A stretch of 64,000 nucleotides of DNA from contig JADKJZ010000005.1 of NCBI GenBank assembly GCA_016720805.1, positions 62,001 through 126,000 on the forward strand. Reading direction: 5' to 3'. The notes below the pieces were generated by a model. It was given only the letters and a program-made list of their open reading frames with translations, did no database searches and was not told the DNA's origin. The first letter of the stretch is position 1, and each line of letters begins with the position of its first letter. The translations under genes and the position numbers were made by a program. The DNA is from Gemmatimonadota bacterium (GTDB lineage: Bacteria > Gemmatimonadota > Gemmatimonadetes > Gemmatimonadales > GWC2-71-9). Shown here piece after piece: positions 32,520 through 40,636 of the stretch.

Positions 32520-34187
32520 TCACGTGAAGATCGTCGCCCGCACCGGGATGGCGCTGTCGGTGGTGGTCCCGTTGCCGAGCTGACCTCGAACATTGTTGCC
32601 CCAACAGTAGATGTCGACGCCCTCTCGACCGCAGGCATGCTCGCCACCGACGTCGATCTCGCTGAAGACGCGCCCACCCGGGATGAGCTGCGGGGTGGTG
32701 GCATTCCCCATGAAGGCACCCCAGCACCATGCCGCTCCCGCAGCGGTCAGGCCACAGACGCCACCGCGCCCGCCGCCGATCCGGACGAATCGCTGGGCCG
32801 TGGCCACGGCGACCGGCACGCTTCGGTTGGTCATGGTGCCGTCACCGAGCTGGCCACCATCGTTCTGCCCCCAGCAGAACACGGTGCCGTCGGCCTTTCG
32901 GCCACAATGCGATTGATCGCCGCCGGTGATCTCCGCGAAGAGGTGCCCGCCGCTCACTTGCGTCGGCGCGAAGACGCTGCCGCCAAAGTTGCCGTGGCCG
33001 ATGGCTCCAGTGATGCTCGACCCCCAACACCATGCGACCCCGGCACTCGTCAGCCCACAGGTGCTGAAGGCCGTCACGGAGAGCGAAGCGAAGGTCATCC
33101 CGGGGGCTGCGGCGACTGGCGTCAGCTGATTCGTGACGCCGCCGTCGCCCAAGGCACCACTGCCCCCCTGACCCCAGCACCAGGCGGCACCCGATGCCTC
33201 CAGCGCACAGGCCGCCCCACCCCAGCCGAGGAACATCCGCGTAAAGGTCTTGCCGCCGCTCACCGCCACCGGGGCGAACTGGTCCGTGTTCCCACCGTTG
33301 CCGATCGCGCCCTGCACGCCCCGGCCCCAACACCACGGGGCGCCAGCGGCGGTGAGGGCGCAGGTGAAGAAGTTGCCGACGTACACCTTCGCGAACGAGA
33401 AGCCGCCCAGCACGGGCAGCGGCGTGGGTTGCGAGGCCGTCACCACGTTGCGCCCGAGTTGCCCGTTCTGCCCCTCTCCGGCACAGTAGACGATGGTCCC
33501 GGTGCCCTGGAACAACTGACAGGTGTGGTACGACTCGGCGCCGAAGGTGTCCATGGTGAGCGTGACGGGTGGCACGGTGATGGTGACCTGCGCGCTGCCG
33601 CTCTTCGTTTCGCTCGTGGCAGTGATGGTGACGGGTCCTCCGGCCGTTACCCCGGTGACGACGCCGGACTGCGACACCGTCGCCACGGACGCATCGCTGG
33701 TGGACCAGACGACCGCGCGCCCCGTGAGCGGGACATTCGCCGCGTCGCGCAGGGTGACGGTGAAGGTGGTCGTCGCGCCCGTCGCGATCGAGGCAGCGCC
33801 GCCGGAGATCGCGACCGAGTTGACCGGGGCGGGTGCCGGCGTGGAGACGGTCACCTGGGCGGTGCCGCTCTTCCCCTCGCTGGTGGCCGTGATCGTGATC
33901 GGCCCACCAGGGGCGATCGCCGTCACGACGCCGCTGCCGGTGACGGTGGCCACGGTCGCGTCGCTGGTCTGCCAGGTGATGGTGCGATCCGTCAGCACCG
34001 CGTTGGAGACGTCGCGGAGCGCGGGCGTCAACGTCTGCGTCCCGCCAACCGCGAGCGTTGTGGTTGCTGGCGTCAGCGTAACCGTCGAGACCGACGGCGG
34101 CGGTGGGGGCGGGGTGATCGGGTTGGAGGCGGGGCTGCTGCAGCCGGCGAGGATCGCGGCAAGGAGGACGGCTGAGGTGAAGCGCAT
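32520..34187 (-). CDS. lipoprotein with Ig-like (BIG2) domains and RCC1-type propeller
   Basis: A 555-residue exported protein. The signal ends in LLAAILAGC (lipobox). Two bacterial Ig-like domains follow (about residues 32-115 and 118-205; TWQTSDATVATVTGSGVVTAIA and VWSTSDASVATVSQSGVVTGV). The remainder has about seven RCC1-type repeats, each with a Cys pair around a hairpin (for example CALTAAGAPWCWG, CALEASGAAWCWG, CGLTAAGAAWCWG), suggesting one disulfide per blade. This is an extracellular binding or surface protein. Ligand unknown. Confidence 0.88.
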   Translation of the reverse strand: MRFTSAVLLAAILAGCSSPASNPITPPPPPPSVSTVTLTPATTTLAVGGTQTLTPALRDVSNAVLTDRTITWQTSDATVATVTGSGVVTAIAPGGPITITATSEGKSGTAQVTVSTPAPAPVNSVAISGGAASIATGATTTFTVTLRDAANVPLTGRAVVWSTSDASVATVSQSGVVTGVTAGGPVTITATSETKSGSAQVTITVPPVTLTMDTFGAESYHTCQLFQGTGTIVYCAGEGQNGQLGRNVVTASQPTPLPVLGGFSFAKVYVGNFFTCALTAAGAPWCWGRGVQGAIGNGGNTDQFAPVAVSGGKTFTRMFLGWGGAACALEASGAAWCWGQGGSGALGDGGVTNQLTPVAAAPGMTFASLSVTAFSTCGLTSAGVAWCWGSSITGAIGHGNFGGSVFAPTQVSGGHLFAEITGGDQSHCGRKADGTVFCWGQNDGGQLGDGTMTNRSVPVAVATAQRFVRIGGGRGGVCGLTAAGAAWCWGAFMGNATTPQLIPGGRVFSEIDVGGEHACGREGVDIYCWGNNVRGQLGNGTTTDSAIPVRATIFT

Positions 34188-34265
34188 CGGGCAGGTCCTG
34201 GAGAGGGGTCTGCCTGGACATGCGCCGAACGCCCCACGAATCAGCTCATCGAGCCGCGACCCCCC

Positions 34266-34646
34266 TCACTGGCTCGTCTTCAACGAATCCGGCAGCCGGA
34301 ACCGGATCGGCACCTGAATCGGCGCGACCACCGCCGTGTCGTTGCGGGTCGCAGGGTGGAACTTGAGCCCGGGTGCGGCCGCCATCGCGGCGGCGTCGAA
34401 CTCCGGGTGCCCGCTGGAGGTGGCAATCCGGGTCGAATCGCGGATCACCGATCCGGAGGAATCGACCACGAGATAGAGGAGGACTTCCCCCTCGACCTTC
34501 TTGGTGAAGAGCTCGGGAGGGTAGGGAATCTCGGGGCCGCCGGCGACCGGACGAGCCGCCCGAAGCGCCGCCGCGGGAGGCTCGCCCCCACACCCGGCGA
34601 TCCCGAGGAGGAGGGCCGAGGCGAGGGCGGCAAGCGATGGACGCAT
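34266..34646 (-). CDS. lipoprotein with TonB C-terminal-like domain
   Basis: A 126-residue protein. The signal ends in LLLGIAGCGG (lipobox). The mature domain resembles the TonB C-terminal fold: YPPELFTKKVEGEVLLYLVVDSSGSV, then FDAAAMAAAPGLKFHPATRN. It lacks the membrane anchor and Pro-rich spacer of a full TonB, so energy transduction is unlikely; it may be a periplasmic partner. The ATG at 34646 is preferred over upstream in-frame codons because it starts the signal peptide. Confidence 0.78.
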   Translation of the reverse strand: MRPSLAALASALLLGIAGCGGEPPAAALRAARPVAGGPEIPYPPELFTKKVEGEVLLYLVVDSSGSVIRDSTRIATSSGHPEFDAAAMAAAPGLKFHPATRNDTAVVAPIQVPIRFRLPDSLKTSQ

Positions 34647-34689
34647 GGGCAACATCCCGGAAATGTAAGCGATCATGAAATGCGGCAAT

Positions 34690-35166
34690 TCACCCTACCC
34701 GCTGACGATGACGAGCCACCTTGGCCCGGTTGCCACACCCCTGCATATCGCACCAACGGCGCGACCGGTTTCGCGAGGCGTCCACGAAGAGGCGGCCGCA
34801 GCCATCACAACACTTCAGCCTGGCCAGATTCGGGCCGGTCAAGAGCAGCGCCGCGGACCACGCGACTGGCCAAAGCGCCCGCGCCAGATCCTCAGCGGGA
34901 CCGATCCACCCCCAGCCATATCCTCGGACCGCTGGCAACACGCCGCGGTGATTCTGCCCCTGCGAAAGGATGCGGTTGAGTCGCCCAAGGTCGCGATCGG
35001 CTGCTCCCTCACCCAACGCCTCCGCCCGAAGCAGGCGGTGGATGACGACCCGAAACCTGGCCACAGCCCGCCCCGCCGCCGGGTTATCCACCCCCTCAGG
35101 GAGGTCGGTGCCGTTGGCAAAGTCGACGCAGAGCACACCGCCGATGTCTTGCTGGGATTGGGGCAT
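34690..35166 (-). CDS. CGNR zinc-finger transcriptional regulator
   Basis: A 158-residue protein. The C-terminal CGNR zinc finger is complete: CDGCGRLFVDASRNRSRRWC and CGNRAKVARH, with four Cys ligands. The N-terminal ~100 residues are the partner domain usual in CGNR proteins (LCVDFANGTDL at the start). It is predicted to bind DNA. Its start region carries a palindrome over the promoter, so self-regulation is plausible. Confidence 0.88.
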   Translation of the reverse strand: MPQSQQDIGGVLCVDFANGTDLPEGVDNPAAGRAVARFRVVIHRLLRAEALGEGAADRDLGRLNRILSQGQNHRGVLPAVRGYGWGWIGPAEDLARALWPVAWSAALLLTGPNLARLKCCDGCGRLFVDASRNRSRRWCDMQGCGNRAKVARHRQRVG

Positions 35167-35196
35167 GTAACCAACATAACATCTAATGGTGGTTAC
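35166..35196 (-). promoter_or_regulatory. operator-like palindrome over the CGNR gene promoter
   Basis: GTAACCA (35166-35172 on the plus strand) and TGGTTAC (35190-35196) are inverted with 17 bp between them. TATGTT (minus strand, 35173-35178), a TAnnTT -10-like element, lies between the arms 6 nt from the ATG. It is a candidate autoregulator site. Confidence 0.45.
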
Positions 35197-35202
35197 AGCG
35201 AG

Positions 35203-35271
35203 AGGATGATGGATGATGGATCATGGATGATGGATGGGGCCAATCATCCATCATCTATCATCCATCATCCC
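35203..35271. repeat. ATGATGG heptamer stem-loop between CGNR gene and mutS end
   Basis: The left arm (35203-35237) is five ATGATGG-type heptamers with one ATCATGG variant. The right arm (35243-35271) is CCATCAT heptamers. The right arm encodes the last residues of MutS (MMDDR) and its stop at 35251. Confidence 0.75.
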
Positions 35272-37968
35272 GCTTTTCAGGCGGGCCAACTCCTGCAACG
35301 CCTCCATCGGCGTCATCTGGTTCGGGTCGAGGGCGCGGAGGCGCTCGGCCAGTTCGGCGGCGCGGCGCTGGGCATCGCTCGGCGGGGGGGTGCGTAGGGG
35401 CGAAGCATGCTGCGCCCCTACGGCTTCGCGCTGCGCCCGTACCGATGGCCCCGTCGCCCGATGCTCGCCCGACGACGAAATCCCCGCCTGCAGGAGGTCG
35501 AAGAGCGAGGGCTGGGTCGGGTCGGGGTTGGCCGGTGGTGGCCCTTCGACGACGCGGTGGTCGGCCTCGAGGATGACGAGCACTTCCTTGGCGCGGCCGA
35601 CCACACCGCTCGGGAGTCCGGCGAGTTGGGCCACGTGGATGCCGTAGGAGCGGTCGGTCCCCCCCGCCTCGAGGCGGTGGAGGAAGACGATCCCGTCGCC
35701 CGACTCCCGGACCGCCACGTTGCAGTTCCGGGCGTGGGCGAGCTGCTCCGGGAGCTGCATCAGTTCGTGGTAGTGGGTGGCGAACATCGTGCGGCAGCCG
35801 ATCCGGTCGTGCAGATACTCGGTGACCGCCCAGGCGATCGCGACGCCGTCGTAGGTCGAGGTCCCCCGGCCGATCTCGTCGAGGAGGACCAGGGAGCGGG
35901 CGGTGGCGTTGTGGAGGATCGCCGAGGTTTCGGACATCTCGACCATGAAGGTCGACTGGCCGCGGGCCAAGTTGTCGGAGGCGCCCACCCGGGTGAAGAG
36001 GCGGTCGACCACCCCGATCCACGCCTCGCGGCAGGGGACAAAGCTCCCCATCTGGGCCAGGACGACGTTGAGTCCGATCTGGCGCAGGATGGTGCTCTTG
36101 CCCGCCATGTTCGGGCCGGTGACCAGGTGGACCCGCTCGACCTCGTCGAAGTGGACATCGTTCGGGACGAATCGTTCCCGCGGCATCATCCGCTCGATCA
36201 CCGGATGGCGCGACCCTCTCAGGGTCAACCCGTAGCCGTCGTGCACCACCGGCCGGACATAGCGCTCGTTGACGGCGGTGTCGGCCAGCGAGGCAAGCAC
36301 GTCGAGCCGCGCCAGCAGGCGTGCCGTGCCCTGCACGCGGGTGATCGCCCGGCCGACCAGGTCGCGCAGCGCCCCGAAGAGCGTCGCCTCGCGCTCACCG
36401 ATCCGCTCCTCGGCGCCGAGGACCTTCGCCTCGTAGTCCTTCAACTCGGGGGTGACGTAGCGCTCGGCATTCGACAACGTCTGCCGCCGCTCGTAATCCT
36501 CGGGCACCGCGCTGGTGTTGGCGTGGGTCACCTCGAGGAAGTAGCCGAAGACCTTGTTGAAGCCGACCTTGAGCGAGGAGATCCCGGTGCGCTCGCGCTC
36601 GCGCTGCTGGATCGAGGCGAGCGCCTGCTTGCCGTTGTCGCGCAGGTCGCGCAGCTCGTCGAGTTCGGCGTCGTACCCCTGGGCGATCACGCCGCCATCG
36701 GCCAGCGTCACCGGTGGCCGCTCGACCAAACCGCGCGCCAGCTCCGCCGCAAGATCCTCAAGGCGATCGAACTGCGCAGCGGTGTACTCCAGCAGCGCGG
36801 CGACCCGCTCGGTGCCAGGCACCGTGCGCATTGCGAGCAGCGCGACGGATTCGCCGACCTGGGGCAGCGCGAGGAAGGAGTCGCGGAGTGCGCCGAGTTC
36901 ACGCGGCGTGACCCGCCCCGCGGCGGCGCGCGCGGCGAGCCGTTCGACGTCGCGCACTCCATCGAGTGCGGCACGGAGCGTGGCACGCGCACTCCCCGCC
37001 TCGACCAGTGCGGCGACGGCGTCGAGCCGTGCCTCGATGCGCACCGGATCGCGGAGCGGCGAGAGCACCCATTGCCGCAACAGGCGCGCGCCCATCGGCG
37101 TCTGGGTGCGGTCGAGTGTCTCGACCAGCGTGACGCCCTTGGCACCGGCGCGCAGCGGCTCCACCAACTCGAGATTGCGGCGCGTCATCTCGTCGAGCCA
37201 GCAGAGTTCGTCGGGCCGGCGCACATCGGGGCGCGCGAGCTGCGGCAGTCCCTGCGGTTGCAACTCCAGCGCATAGCGGAGCAGCGCCCCGCCGGCACCG
37301 ACCGCGGCGGCATCGTCGGTCGCGATGCCGAGGGCATCGAGCGAGGCAATCGCCAGGCGACGGCTCAGCTCCTCGGCGGCGAGCGCCGGATCGAACTCCC
37401 AGCGTTCGCGCTCGGTGCGGAGGATCTCCGGCTCGAGCACCACCTCACTCTCGCGCGGCACCACCACTTCGGCGGGCGAGAGGCGTCCGAGCGCTTCGGC
37501 GAGCCCATCGGCCGCCACCGTCTCGAGGATGAACTCGCCGGTGGTCAGGTCGAGCGCGGCGACACCCACGGCTTCACCGGCACCACGGGGCGCGACGGCG
37601 ACGAGCCAGTTGTTGCGCGACCCCGGCGTCCACTCCTCGTCGAGGAACGCGCCTGGTGTCACCGTCTCGACGACGGCGCGCTTGACGATTCCTTTGGCGA
37701 ACTTCGGATCCTCGATCTGCTCGCACACCGCCACGCGGAAGCCGGCGGCAATGAATTGGCGCAGATAGCCGGCGGCTGCCTTCACGGGCACGCCCGCGAG
37801 CGGCACCCCATCGCCCCGCGACGTCAACGTGATGTTGAGGACCCGCGCCGCGACCTGCGCGTCCTCGAAGAACATCTCGTAGAAATCGCCCATCCGAAAG
37901 AAGAGGATCGCGTCGGGATGACGCGCCTTGATCTCGCGGTACTGGAGGAGGAGGGGGGAGTCGGTCAA
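35251..37968 (-). CDS. mutS: DNA mismatch repair protein MutS
   Basis: A 905-residue mismatch-recognition ATPase. The mismatch-binding domain opens with YREIKARHPDAILFFRMGDFYEMF (Phe-x-Glu near residue 30). The ATPase has Walker A GPNMAGKST in LVTGPNMAGKSTILRQIG, then STFMVEMSETSAIL, the signature DEIGRGTSTYDG and the H-loop TMFATHYHEL. The region after ~845 is linker plus a C-terminal helix segment. Residues ~850-858 (VGAQHASPL) are read from the palindrome at 35394-35421, in frame, without disturbing the protein. The last residues come from the heptamer repeat. Confidence 0.96.
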   Translation of the reverse strand: MTDSPLLLQYREIKARHPDAILFFRMGDFYEMFFEDAQVAARVLNITLTSRGDGVPLAGVPVKAAAGYLRQFIAAGFRVAVCEQIEDPKFAKGIVKRAVVETVTPGAFLDEEWTPGSRNNWLVAVAPRGAGEAVGVAALDLTTGEFILETVAADGLAEALGRLSPAEVVVPRESEVVLEPEILRTERERWEFDPALAAEELSRRLAIASLDALGIATDDAAAVGAGGALLRYALELQPQGLPQLARPDVRRPDELCWLDEMTRRNLELVEPLRAGAKGVTLVETLDRTQTPMGARLLRQWVLSPLRDPVRIEARLDAVAALVEAGSARATLRAALDGVRDVERLAARAAAGRVTPRELGALRDSFLALPQVGESVALLAMRTVPGTERVAALLEYTAAQFDRLEDLAAELARGLVERPPVTLADGGVIAQGYDAELDELRDLRDNGKQALASIQQRERERTGISSLKVGFNKVFGYFLEVTHANTSAVPEDYERRQTLSNAERYVTPELKDYEAKVLGAEERIGEREATLFGALRDLVGRAITRVQGTARLLARLDVLASLADTAVNERYVRPVVHDGYGLTLRGSRHPVIERMMPRERFVPNDVHFDEVERVHLVTGPNMAGKSTILRQIGLNVVLAQMGSFVPCREAWIGVVDRLFTRVGASDNLARGQSTFMVEMSETSAILHNATARSLVLLDEIGRGTSTYDGVAIAWAVTEYLHDRIGCRTMFATHYHELMQLPEQLAHARNCNVAVRESGDGIVFLHRLEAGGTDRSYGIHVAQLAGLPSGVVGRAKEVLVILEADHRVVEGPPPANPDPTQPSLFDLLQAGISSSGEHRATGPSVRAQREAVGAQHASPLRTPPPSDAQRRAAELAERLRALDPNQMTPMEALQELARLKSGMMDDR
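35394..35421. repeat. palindrome-family element inside the mutS coding sequence
   Basis: GTAGGGGC at one end and GCCCCTAC at the other flank a 20-bp core (35398-35417) centred on AGCATGCT. The element is in frame, in the linker before the MutS C-terminal segment. Length 28 bp. Confidence 0.75.
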
Positions 37969-37998
37969 TCAGATCTCAACGTCGGAGAAATTGATGTT

Positions 37999-38059
37999 GT
38001 GGTGAGGGGTGAGGGGGGAGAGGCATCCGCCCCCTCCCCCCTCCCCCCTCACTCCTCAC
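37999..38059. repeat. G/C-tract heptamer stem-loop upstream of mutS
   Basis: The left arm (37999-38020) is GTGGTGA, GGGGTGA, GGGGGGA heptamers. The right arm (38031-38059) is the C-rich complement. It separates mutS from the SPOR gene. Confidence 0.65.
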
Positions 38060-38066
38060 ATTCGCT

Positions 38067-39086
38067 TCACGGAGCTTTCACAACAAACGGCGCTCCACCC
38101 ACCGCCGCCTTGAGCTTCCCCACGGCGGCCACCGCCGCCTCGCGCGTCGAGAATGGCCCGGCCTGCAACTTCGTCAGGCCCTTGGGGCCGGCGACGCGAT
38201 ACGCCATGTAGCCGGCCTTCTCGATCTGCTGCGTCGCGCGGCGGATCGACGCGGGGTCGCTGATTGCGGCCACCTGCACGCGCCATGGCGAGGTGGTGGA
38301 CTTCCCCGCGGTGGTCGGTGCCGACGGCGGGGCCGTCGTGGTGGTGGGCGTTGAAGTGACAGGCGTCTTTGGCGGCATCACCTCGGGGCGCTTGAGACTG
38401 TCGCTCTTGGGGATCGCCGCGAGCCGCGCCAATTCCTCCGGCGTGCAGCGCTGCTTCGCGAACTCGAGCTGGTTCTTCAGTTCGAGGTCGCTGCCGACCT
38501 GCTGCAGCCCGCGCGTGATCCAGTCGCACGCCAGCGGCCCTTCGCGACGCTCGAAGGCGGCGCGTGCGCCGAAGAGCGCCGCCACCGGAATCACCGCCGA
38601 CTCGGGAAAGTCAGTGAAGATGCGCTTCACGCGCAGCACGGCGCTCTCGCTGTTGCCGCTGCCGTAGTCGAGTTGGGCCAGGCGCAGCATCGCCTTGTCG
38701 GCCCATGCCGAGTTGGCGTGCTCGACCGCGATGCGCGCGTACTGGAGCCGGGCCTCACCCAGCGTCTTCGCCACCGCCGCCGAGGTGTAGAGCGCCTCGG
38801 GGAAGGCGGCGTCGGTCGCCCGGGTCTGCGAGAGAATCCGGCCGATCACGGCGCGCGCGGAATCGCCATACCCCTCCTGCGCCAGCCGGGTGACTTCGAC
38901 GAAGCGCGGCGTGGTCGGGGGGAGCGGCGCCTGGGCGGCGGCCGGGGCGGCGGCGGCGGCGAGGATCACGACGAGGGCGAGCACGGGCGCAGCATGCTGC
39001 GCCCATACACCTGCGTACGGGCGCAGCATGCTGCGCCCCGACATGACGGGCACCTGCCCGCGGCGCGCGCATCGCGCGGGGCTCAC
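38067..39086 (-). CDS. SPOR domain-containing exported protein
   Basis: A 339-residue protein. The SPOR domain, which binds denuded peptidoglycan, is at the C-terminus (WRVQVAAISDPASIRRATQQIEKAGYMAYRVAG to the end). A helical repeat-like middle (about residues 55-200) and a Pro/Thr linker precede it. The start is GTG at 39086, overlapping the holA stop as GTGA. The first ~50 residues have an Arg-rich n-region interrupted by two palindrome copies (residues ~17-34, SMLRPY and AQHAAP), then the hydrophobic signal VLALVVILAAAAAPAAAQ. A GTG at 38984 would give a signal without positive charges. Confidence 0.82.
   Translation of the reverse strand: MSPARCARRGQVPVMSGRSMLRPYAGVWAQHAAPVLALVVILAAAAAPAAAQAPLPPTTPRFVEVTRLAQEGYGDSARAVIGRILSQTRATDAAFPEALYTSAAVAKTLGEARLQYARIAVEHANSAWADKAMLRLAQLDYGSGNSESAVLRVKRIFTDFPESAVIPVAALFGARAAFERREGPLACDWITRGLQQVGSDLELKNQLEFAKQRCTPEELARLAAIPKSDSLKRPEVMPPKTPVTSTPTTTTAPPSAPTTAGKSTTSPWRVQVAAISDPASIRRATQQIEKAGYMAYRVAGPKGLTKLQAGPFSTREAAVAAVGKLKAAVGGAPFVVKAP
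38985..39038. repeat. two palindrome copies in the SPOR protein signal region
   Basis: Two perfect 20-bp copies with a GCAGCATGCTGC centre, at 38985-39004 and 39019-39038, lie 34 bp apart. Both are translated in frame ahead of the hydrophobic core of the signal peptide. Confidence 0.75.
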
Positions 39087-40138
39087 GCCGCCTTCCGCGC
39101 GCGCGACGTCGCCAGCATCAAGACGAGATCGGTCACGATCCCTCCTTCATCGGAAATCGTGGTGTTCTTGAGGGCCGCATCGGCCGCGAGAGTCGCGGCG
39201 ATCGCGGTGCGGAGGCGGGGCAACGACCAGCGCCCGACCACCTCGCCCACCAAGGCCGCGAACGGAGGATAACTACCCACGTTCGGGCGAATCTTGAACA
39301 TCAGGCTCTTGACCTGTTCGGCCAGCTGCCGATCACGGATCTTCTTCGCCTCGGCGGTGCAGCGGCCCCAGCGGAGCACCAGCAGCGAGGTGCCGAGCAG
39401 ATTGACCAACCGGACCCCGGAGACACCACTCAGCGCGAGCACCTGCGGAACCAGCGCAATGGCGCGGGCGGTGTCGTCGCGGAGCACGGCGTCGCGCCAG
39501 TCCTCGACCGTTTCGCCGAAGCGGATCCCCACCAGCGACCCGACCGTCTCGCGATCGATCGGCCCGGAGACCTCGAGCGAGGAGAGCTTGGCCACCTCGG
39601 CCGTCAACGTCCCCAGATCGCCACCGGTGGCCCGGAGGAGGTGCTCCAGCGCATCGGGCGCGAGGGTGATCCCGGCACCCTGCAGCCGGTCCTCCAGCCA
39701 GGCGTCGAGCGCCTCGCCCAGCAGAGCCTTGCAGTCGATCACGGTGCAGTGCGCGGCGAGGTCGGCATCGGGGTCCTCGTCGTTCCCCTGGACGAAGATC
39801 AGCACCGTCTCCGGCGCCGGCTTCTCGAGGTAGCGCACCGCGGGCTGCTTCCCCTTGCTCTTCCGCTTCCACGACTCGATGTCGCGAACCACCACCACGC
39901 GCACGTCGGCCATCATCGGCAGCGTGCTGCACGCCGCGGCGAGCTCGTCGGGCTCGAGATTGGAGGCGGAGAGATAGTCGAGGTTGAAGTCGCGCAGCCC
40001 GGGGTCGAGCGCCCGATCGAGCAGCGCCGCCAGCGCCTCATCCTTGAGGATCGCCTCGCTGCCGGCCAGATAGAACGCCCCGCGGGGAGGGGTCTTGGCA
40101 AGGGCGCGCTGGAGCTGGGGAAGGGAGAGGACGGCCAT
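39083..40138 (-). CDS. holA: DNA polymerase III delta subunit
   Basis: A 351-residue clamp-loader subunit. The N-terminus PRGAFYLAGSEAILKDEALAALL matches HolA, followed by the ATPase-like core (DVRVVVVRDIESWKRK, TVLIFVQGNDED) and the helical C-terminal domain (LLRATGGDLGTLTAEVAKLS, VEDWRDAVLRDD). It pries open the DnaN clamp. The ATG at 40138 is used; upstream frame is repeat or spacer. It overlaps the SPOR gene by 4 bp. Confidence 0.9.
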   Translation of the reverse strand: MAVLSLPQLQRALAKTPPRGAFYLAGSEAILKDEALAALLDRALDPGLRDFNLDYLSASNLEPDELAAACSTLPMMADVRVVVVRDIESWKRKSKGKQPAVRYLEKPAPETVLIFVQGNDEDPDADLAAHCTVIDCKALLGEALDAWLEDRLQGAGITLAPDALEHLLRATGGDLGTLTAEVAKLSSLEVSGPIDRETVGSLVGIRFGETVEDWRDAVLRDDTARAIALVPQVLALSGVSGVRLVNLLGTSLLVLRWGRCTAEAKKIRDRQLAEQVKSLMFKIRPNVGSYPPFAALVGEVVGRWSLPRLRTAIAATLAADAALKNTTISDEGGIVTDLVLMLATSRARKAA

Positions 40139-40166
40139 GGGGGAATGATAAGCGGCGGAGAGCAGG

Positions 40167-40231
40167 GGGTGAAACGTCAAACGTGAAACGGTCGCTGCCC
40201 GCAGGCTCCCGTTTCACGTCTCACCTTTCAC
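40167..40231. repeat. GTGAAAC heptamer stem-loop
   Basis: The left arm (40167-40191) is GTGAAAC, GTCAAAC, GTGAAAC heptamers. The right arm (40208-40231) is GTTTCAC/CACCTTT-type complement. The word is shared with the inner stems at 6391 and 13806. It lies between holA and the anti-sigma candidate. Confidence 0.75.
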
Positions 40232-40250
40232 GAGCCATTTCGGCGTGTGG

Positions 40251-40475
40251 TTACCGGATCGGCCTCACATTGAACCGCGCACTCAGCGCATGCACCATCC
40301 CATCCGACGGTTCGATATCGCTCACCCGCAACAGCTCCACGCCGATCTGCAACGCACGATTGTGCGCGCGACAGTGGCCGCACGTGCCCGAGTGCTCGCG
40401 CATGCGATGCGCCAACTCGGGATCGTTGCCGTCCCGAAAATCGGAGTAGTAGCGGCCGAACTCGCGACAGTTCAT
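40251..40475 (-). CDS. small zinc-binding anti-sigma factor candidate
   Basis: A 74-residue soluble protein. The zinc-binding anti-sigma signature H-x3-C-x2-C is visible as REHSGTCGHC (His, Cys, Cys). It is downstream of the ECF sigma gene, same strand, and has no transmembrane segment, so it would act as a cytoplasmic anti-sigma factor. The ATG at 40475 is chosen; the longer frame upstream has no family support. Pairing with the sigma factor is inferred from position and motif. Confidence 0.75.
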   Translation of the reverse strand: MNCREFGRYYSDFRDGNDPELAHRMREHSGTCGHCRAHNRALQIGVELLRVSDIEPSDGMVHALSARFNVRPIR

Positions 40476-40636
40476 CTCTGGAGGGACTCCTGCGCGGGGG
40501 GAGGAGGTAAGGGAGTGTACGTCGAGATTGGGATGTGCGAAAGGGGGGTGCGTCAGAGAATGCCGACCGTCAAAATCCCCGATGTCAACGCACTGTGACA
40601 CCGGGGATATGAAATGGTTCCGCCGCGTCGTTCCGG

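Noticed and set aside
32366..32719. N-terminal extension of cystathionine beta-synthase
   Set aside because: The extension is translated from palindromes and heptamers. The family N-terminus begins at the ATG at 32365.
35407..38211. Very long open frames antisense to mutS and other genes
   Set aside because: High GC gives long antisense frames opposite real genes. They lack family motifs and ribosome sites.
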